A stretch of DNA of 64,000 nucleotides. Origin: Timema cristinae. Taxonomy: Eukaryota > Arthropoda > Insecta > Phasmatodea > Timematidae. The stretch covers positions 54,058,410 through 54,122,409 of the forward strand of contig JBCFYV010000001.1 in NCBI GenBank assembly GCA_039000515.1. Direction: 5' to 3'. A program made the position numbers and the translations under genes. Positions 59,369-64,000 of this stretch are shown here, piece by piece. Under the pieces are notes generated by a model. The model did not search any database and had not been told where the DNA came from. It was given only the letters and a program-made list of their open reading frames with translations. Numbering within the stretch: position 1 is the first letter of the stretch; every line of letters begins with the position of its first letter.

Positions 59369-59791
59369 CACCGCGTCTTACTACCCGTTCCGGTTATACG
59401 CTTTAAATACTAATTACGCTAATGGATTTGGAATTGAGAAGGTTGAATTAGAGGAAGTGAACCCGCATTTTCGTGGAGGTAGAGTGGAAAACCATTTAGG
59501 AAAAACCACCCCCAGTTCACCCGACCGAGATTCGAGCCTTGATCTCCCCGTCCTCAGCAGTCGATCTCAACACGACAAGCGCGTTAGCCAACTACGCCAC
59601 CGAGGCGGGTCTCACAATATACTGAACTGCCTATAGTGAGGAAATAGTAGCTTGAATCTCGGTCGGATGTACTCCTTGCAAATGCGGGTACACGTAACCT
59701 AAAAATATTCAACCTTCATCATCAAAACAACATTATAGTGATTATTATATATGTGAATAGCCCGAGTGGATTGTGAGACGTAGTGATAAAA
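59258..59791 (+). mobile_element. Older SINE-B interrupted by another SINE
   Basis: Head AAGTAGCCGAATGGCTTGG at 59263, interrupted at 59300-59609, continuing with TTGAATCTCGGTCGGATG (box B) and ending GTGAGACGTAGTGATAAA. Confidence 0.82.
59300..59609 (-). mobile_element. SINE-B nested inside a SINE
   Basis: Full-length copy whose tail has become (TA)n(GA)n. Head with CCCGCCTCGGTGGCGTAG at the right. Flanked by TCTCACAATATA (59288-59299 and 59610-59621). Confidence 0.95.
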
Positions 59792-60239
59792 AAAGGTCTA
59801 ACGGCCGGTAAAAAAAGTAAAAATATCAATAAATTCCCCCCCCCCCCTCAAGTGTGTTATGGCATGGCAAGATTTTTTTACTTAAAAATAGAGATATTTG
59901 GGCAAACTGTCTCATTTTTTCCGCATCTATGCGGGCCTGGCCAACATTACCTCCTCGCTGCATGTAACACTTGTCCCCGTGTTGCACAAAACGACGACGT
60001 ATGGAACATGCTAAGGTTCCAGCGGACGTTTTTATTGCCCCAGTTGGCTTTCAGTGTACAAGTTTGTCCGCCGCAAGCCTTTGTCTTCTTGTTGTGTGTA
60101 TATTTTCTCAGGCATCTCCGTTGAGGCTTTTCAATGACGTGCCCATCGTCAATTTTAGTCTCTTGAGACCGCAGGATTTCTTCTCCGACGTTATTCCGTG
60201 TGCAATTTAGTGCAATTTATACATTCTCTTAATATGTTA
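59792..60239. other. Unassigned block
   Basis: Poly-C run near 59837, then a patch near 50% GC at 59920-60200 with open frames on the plus strand. No known protein recognised. Confidence 0.35.
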
Positions 60240-60515
60240 CACGGTGCCTTGGCTGAGTTGGTTAAATAGCTGTCTTCGTGTCTTACCTCCAACCCGGGCT
60301 GTGATGCAATATACGTTTAGTAGCACTATTGTGATAGGGATGAGGAAGGTAGATTATTGAGTAAATTTACCCTTGATTTCATGGAGGGACAGTAGAAAAC
60401 TACAAAGAAAAAAATACCATCGGTGGATCTTACCGGGATTTTAACCCTAATCTCCCCGTAATCATCAGTCTAATCAATTACGAGAGGGAAGCCCTAGACC
60501 ACTTTACTACGATAC
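60240..60515. mobile_element. Two SINE-B fragments head to head
   Basis: Plus-strand head GCCTTGGCTGAGTTGGTTAA (60248) is followed by a minus-strand copy, about 60318-60515, with box B-like GGTTAAAATCCC and head at the right. Confidence 0.6.
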
Positions 60516-61984
60516 CATCTTTCGCTTTGCACCGTGTTTGGCACGGCACCGCACACACCAATGGGAGAACAGCTGAAAAAATGGTGGGATCTAGAAAAGC
60601 TTCTACGCGGCTTCACACCGTGCTCCTCTGATAGTTGGTCTCGATCTGCCACGAGAAATTATAATCTCTGTACTATTTGTATATAAACAATAAATAGCGT
60701 TATTGAGTCCGGAAGTGGGTTCATCATTTAAATCACCAAAGAAGGGTTGATGGTGCCTTCGTCACTTTATATAAAGATTTAAAAAAGTATGAGAGAAAGT
60801 ATTTTTTTAACTACTTTAGGATGTCAATCGCAAGTTTTTATAAGCTTCTGAAACAACTTGAGTCCTCTATTCCTCGAGCAGAATGCACAAACAAAGCACA
60901 ACGGCTCCGCGAAATGCCCATCATGTAGTTTCTATTGAACTGTGGCAGTTCTGTTCACCGGATGGCAGAAAGTCAGCAAGTCTGAACTAGGAATGTGGTA
61001 TGGAAAGAAAAGTATTGATACTGTACTTATTAAAAGTGTTGGAGAAAAATATCGATATTGTACTAGTATCAATAACACACCAGTATCGGTATTGAAACGA
61101 ACATAACTTTTCTCCTTTGCCCGCTTGGGGCACCCTTGAGTTGACTGAGTTCATTTAGCTCAACAAAAGCTTATTTTGTTTAGTTTGTGATGAGCCTGAT
61201 GACCGTGCTCATTGATAATGGAAGGGATAGTAGACTGGTCACCACACGTCCCGTCGCAGCTCCGTTTATTGAAACATGAGAACAATGGACATGATACCAC
61301 AACTGGCTGCACCTGTGAGTCACCATATCACCAACCGTTATATTGTTAATCCAGAGTGCTCAGCTGTCACCATTTAGAGAACGTATCGCAATACACAGAT
61401 CACTGATTACCATTGAGTTCTAGTCACTCGGAGGGATGATGACAAGAGAGTATCACTGTCAGTGATTTTGTGCCCGTATATACGCTGCATCCTTGTCCGT
61501 ACAAGGTAGCGCCTCTTGCCGGCTGCCTCAAAGTTTCCACAAACTTCATTAAACTAAAGCAGAGCACCTCTCCCTAACCCATTCAAAGATGAGAGCCAAA
61601 ATAGGAGATAAAAAGCCACAGAAGCTCCACTGATGCTGGCTACGCCCCAACAATAAACTCCCTACCTTGACCACGTCCTCAAAACACTCAATTCTCATCC
61701 TCCCTGTCAAGCCACCCTTCAGACCCCCGGCATATCTAGCCCATGGGACCACCTGACTTGGGACTTCGCAGACATCTTAAGACAAGACTCTTATACCTCA
61801 GACGAAGATGAGAGTATCATCCACAAAAGATTCCTCGCAACCAGTAAACTCGGCCACCACCTCTCACCCCCTCCACCCGTCCTCCTCTCTCACAACCGGA
61901 CCCATCAAAACATAGCGACATAACAAGAGGGCAGAGAACGAATAAACAACTCAACGAGAAAAAAAAATCAACACACCCTCAACC
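60516..61984. other. Intronic stretch, nothing firmly recognised
   Basis: A plus-strand frame near 61730-61920 contains DSYTSDEDESIIHKRFLA and could be a retroelement or exon remnant; I do not recognise it. Confidence 0.35.
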
Positions 61985-62165
61985 TTGAAAGAAACAGCCC
62001 AACCCCTAACAATCTTCATAAGCACCTTGTTTTCGAACACCCTAATTTTTTTTCGTAATATAAGGTTAAGATACCATGTTTCACACCTATAGAGAATAAA
62101 CGGCAAAATTGTTTTGTATATTCTGATACATATATATTTATAAAATAAGATTATTTGGATACGAT
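61985..62165 (-). mobile_element. Short LINE fragment
   Basis: Minus strand reads IYKTILPFILYRCETWYLNL and then KKIRVFENKVLMKIVRG, matching the LINE segment LYKT.LRP.LLYG.ETW..., ..LRVFE.KVLRKI.G. Confidence 0.78.
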
Positions 62166-62298
62166 ACATAAAAGTAGTGCGCTAGCCTAGATACACCAGT
62201 AACGCAAACTTGCATCCCGCGGGCCGCATGCAGCCCTATCCATTGATTGAGAGCCAATAATGTTAACCTAATAAACGCTTCTAATAATACTTCCCTAA

Positions 62299-62992
62299 AG
62301 CTTAGTACGCACTTGAAAATATTGTTGGCCAACTGTTTCCCAATTATTCCCCAACTGTTCCACAACGGTTGGCCAACATAGGAAACGGATTGTTGGCAAC
62401 CCTTAAAGAAACAGTGTTTCGCGTCATCCAGACTACAATTATGAAACATTTGTTTCCCGTATAGAGTTCAGTTGAGTGAAATACGAGTATATCTGTTGAA
62501 AAGGATGCTGCTATGGCTTGTGCTTTTATGTAGTTATGAAGCTGTTCAAGACAGAGAAGAAGAAAACTGTGAGGGGTTCGTAAAGTGCTTCAAAATGGTG
62601 CATACAATGCAATTAAGCTTATGACAGAACTGAAGCTTGAAGACGGCAGTGGTTTTAGGGCCTTCATTCACATGTCTCCTACATCCTTTGAGGTTATTTT
62701 ACAAATGGTTGTTCCCAGGACAGTGAAAAAAGACACACGATTTAGATCAGTAATCTCACATACTAGCCTACGTTGCTTGTTGTCAGAAATGTTGGCTAAC
62801 ACAGCCGGACTAGTAAACATTGTTTCTTGTAACACATTTGAATTAGATCATGGGAAACATGTTTTCCCCACTGGGAAACACAAAGGAAACATAAAAAAGA
62901 ATGCTGCCCAACTGTTGATTAACTGTTACCTGACTCTTTTCGAGACAAGGGCAACATGTTGGCAAACAGTGTTTCCTATTGCGTACTAGGCT
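62299..62992 (+). mobile_element. PIF/Harbinger deletion derivative
   Basis: 694 bases with inverted ends AGCTTAGTACGCA and TGCGTACTAGGCT, flanked by TAA (62296-62298 and 62993-62995), the 3-bp duplication of PIF/Harbinger. Subterminal regions are full of GTTTCC/GGAAAC and TTGGC words. An N-terminal piece of the nuclease gene is kept. Confidence 0.88.
62550..62785 (+). pseudogene. Harbinger nuclease N-terminal remnant
   Basis: Plus strand reads VRKVLQNGAYNAIKLMTEL, then LKLEDGSGFRAFIHMSPTSF and VPRTVKKDTRFRSVIS. This matches the HARBI1-type region (GAYN.L..ELR.ED...F..F.RM....F..LL..I.P.I.K.DT..R..I). The catalytic half is deleted and the frame runs into the element's right end. Confidence 0.85.
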
Positions 62993-62995
62993 TAA

Positions 62996-63670
62996 GGATT
63001 GCCGTATAATTGTCTTTTTCCTAACTATTGAAACAACAAATATTCTATTAATAAAATTATTATGTTTTTTGTTATGCAGTTGTGGCAACAAGAGATCTTA
63101 CTATAGTGCATGAAATAATACATCAAAAAGTATTATGTTCACACGTGTATTATCATTTTATAAGTGTCTGACAAAATAAATATATTTTTGTATAACTTAG
63201 AGAAAGTTTCATACATAATATTAGTTTCAAAATAAAATAAAATAAAAAATATTTTGTAAACACATGCGCATGTACACATACTAAACACAGTTTGTATGAC
63301 GTCATCAACCACCACATTTTTGTCTGGTTTGCCATCTTAATTTATAAAGAAAATGCAGTCTCTTAGATAATCTCGTTTGTAAAAAAAATTTTTATGTGAA
63401 CAACAGACACCGCGTCCACACACACGCACACATACAAAAAAACTTCCAAAAGATTTTTTTTCACAAGTTCGTATCTCAATAATGTAAGACCGGCGTAAAA
63501 AAAGAATATAGTTATATATATAAAAACAGATTGCTAGTTGTGATAGATAGTTTTGACAACCGAGGGGGACAGCAGCTCAACACATGGTCTTGCTGATCAT
63601 ACACTGGCCACGTTTCTCTAAATTGCTTGACTAGTCGAGAGGACAAGCGACAGTGCGCGACTGTCGCACA
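62996..63670. other. Intronic stretch, nothing recognised
   Basis: AT-rich; composition becomes more balanced near 63600-63700, just upstream of the possible small exon. Confidence 0.45.
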
Positions 63671-63706
63671 ATGTCGGTAACACGATCATTTAAAACAGTT
63701 GCTTGT
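63671..63706 (+). CDS. Possible alternative first exon of the diacylglycerol kinase
   Basis: ATGTCGGTAACACGATC opens a 12-codon frame (MSVTRSFKTVAC) that ends at a GTAAGT donor (63707) in phase 0, which fits the exon at 63857. A second in-frame donor GCG/GTAAGA occurs at 63740. The implied intron would be 150 bases. No conservation can be judged, so this is speculative. Confidence 0.25.
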
Positions 63707-63856
63707 GTAAGTGGCCTCTTAAGTATAAACAATGTTGCGGTAAGACTTTAATATAATAATCACATCAGTTTATAAAACAGTATTTTACTTGTCAATATTT
63801 GTCCAATAGCTGTGTTTTGTTGATAATTAAGTAAAGGAGGTATTTGTGTGTTGCAG

Positions 63857-63967
63857 GCTGCCACGAAGGAGGGTTTCCTGATGAAACAGACATGGTCTTT
63901 TCAACGCTGGAGGCGGCGTTACTTCAAACTCAGGGGAAACAAACTCTACTACGCTAAACACACCAAG
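63857..63967 (+). CDS. Type II diacylglycerol kinase (delta/eta-like), PH-domain exon
   Basis: Acceptor TATTTGTGTGTTGCAG and donor AAG/GTAACA enclose 37 codons in phase 0 at both ends: [18 protein letters not shown] and [19 protein letters not shown]. This is the first half of a PH domain (KEG.L.KQ, SFQRW+RRYF+LRG, LYYAK), with the exact wording typical of diacylglycerol kinase delta/eta/kappa. In those enzymes it is followed by C1 domains and the catalytic domain, which would lie to the right of this window. PH domains here help place the kinase at membranes. It is not preceded in the same exon by a start codon. Confidence 0.9.
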
Positions 63968-64000
63968 GTAACAAGATAGCTTCTTTACTGCATGATTGGT

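Overview
This window is eukaryotic nuclear DNA: AT-rich, intron-rich and crowded with decayed transposons. Insect-like features are a D34D mariner, a PHD-finger CR1/Jockey-type LINE, several tRNA-derived SINE families, and the style of the exon pieces. I think an insect with a large genome, possibly a hemipteran, but the species assignment is inference. Nothing bacterial or viral was recognised. Only short exons of two host genes can be supported; almost all longer open frames are chance or repeat-derived.

Region 1 (about 5.3-13.5 kb, minus strand) holds a four-exon gene of the seven-in-absentia (SIAH/Sina) E3 ubiquitin-ligase family. Exon 1 (RING start) is at 13330-13169, exon 2 (rest of the RING plus zinc-finger part) at 9811-9666, exon 3 at 7139-6935 and exon 4 (end of the SINA domain) at 5558-5306. 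Phases agree between exons 2, 3 and 4. Exon 1 is damaged: its frame is broken in the RING, a SINE has landed at its donor, and its start region is tandemly duplicated. Several zinc ligands are missing, so this is a decaying or strongly divergent copy. A mariner with three nonsense codons lies further left (1284-2621), and a foldback element (8903-9455) lies in intron 2.

Region 2 (about 14.9-19.6 kb, minus strand) is a nearly full-length but broken CR1/Jockey-like LINE. It has a PHD-finger ORF1, an endonuclease, a reverse transcriptase and a 3' hairpin, and is split by a SINE with clean target-site duplications. From 19.7 to 23.6 kb there is mostly SINE sequence.

Region 3 (23.6-64 kb, plus strand) appears to be the 5' part of a type II diacylglycerol kinase gene (delta/eta group). 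Exon 1, in a CpG-rich block at about 23.9-24.1 kb, encodes an acidic Ser-rich leader. Exon 2 at 63857-63967 encodes the start of the PH domain. Both are phase 0, giving a first intron of about 39.8 kb. This intron contains SINEs of at least four head types, LINE fragments, a hAT deletion derivative with an 8-bp duplication, a Harbinger derivative with a TAA duplication, a pogo-like MITE, two copies of a long-TIR MITE, a perfect 23-bp hairpin, a 77-bp minisatellite and a 3.2-kb array of a 54-bp minisatellite that is open in four reading frames.

The most notable patterns are: SINE families with unrelated tRNA-like heads but one shared 3' tail; repeated breakage of the main SINE at a small internal palindrome; the SINE insertion at a splice donor; and tandem repeats born from a transposon end.
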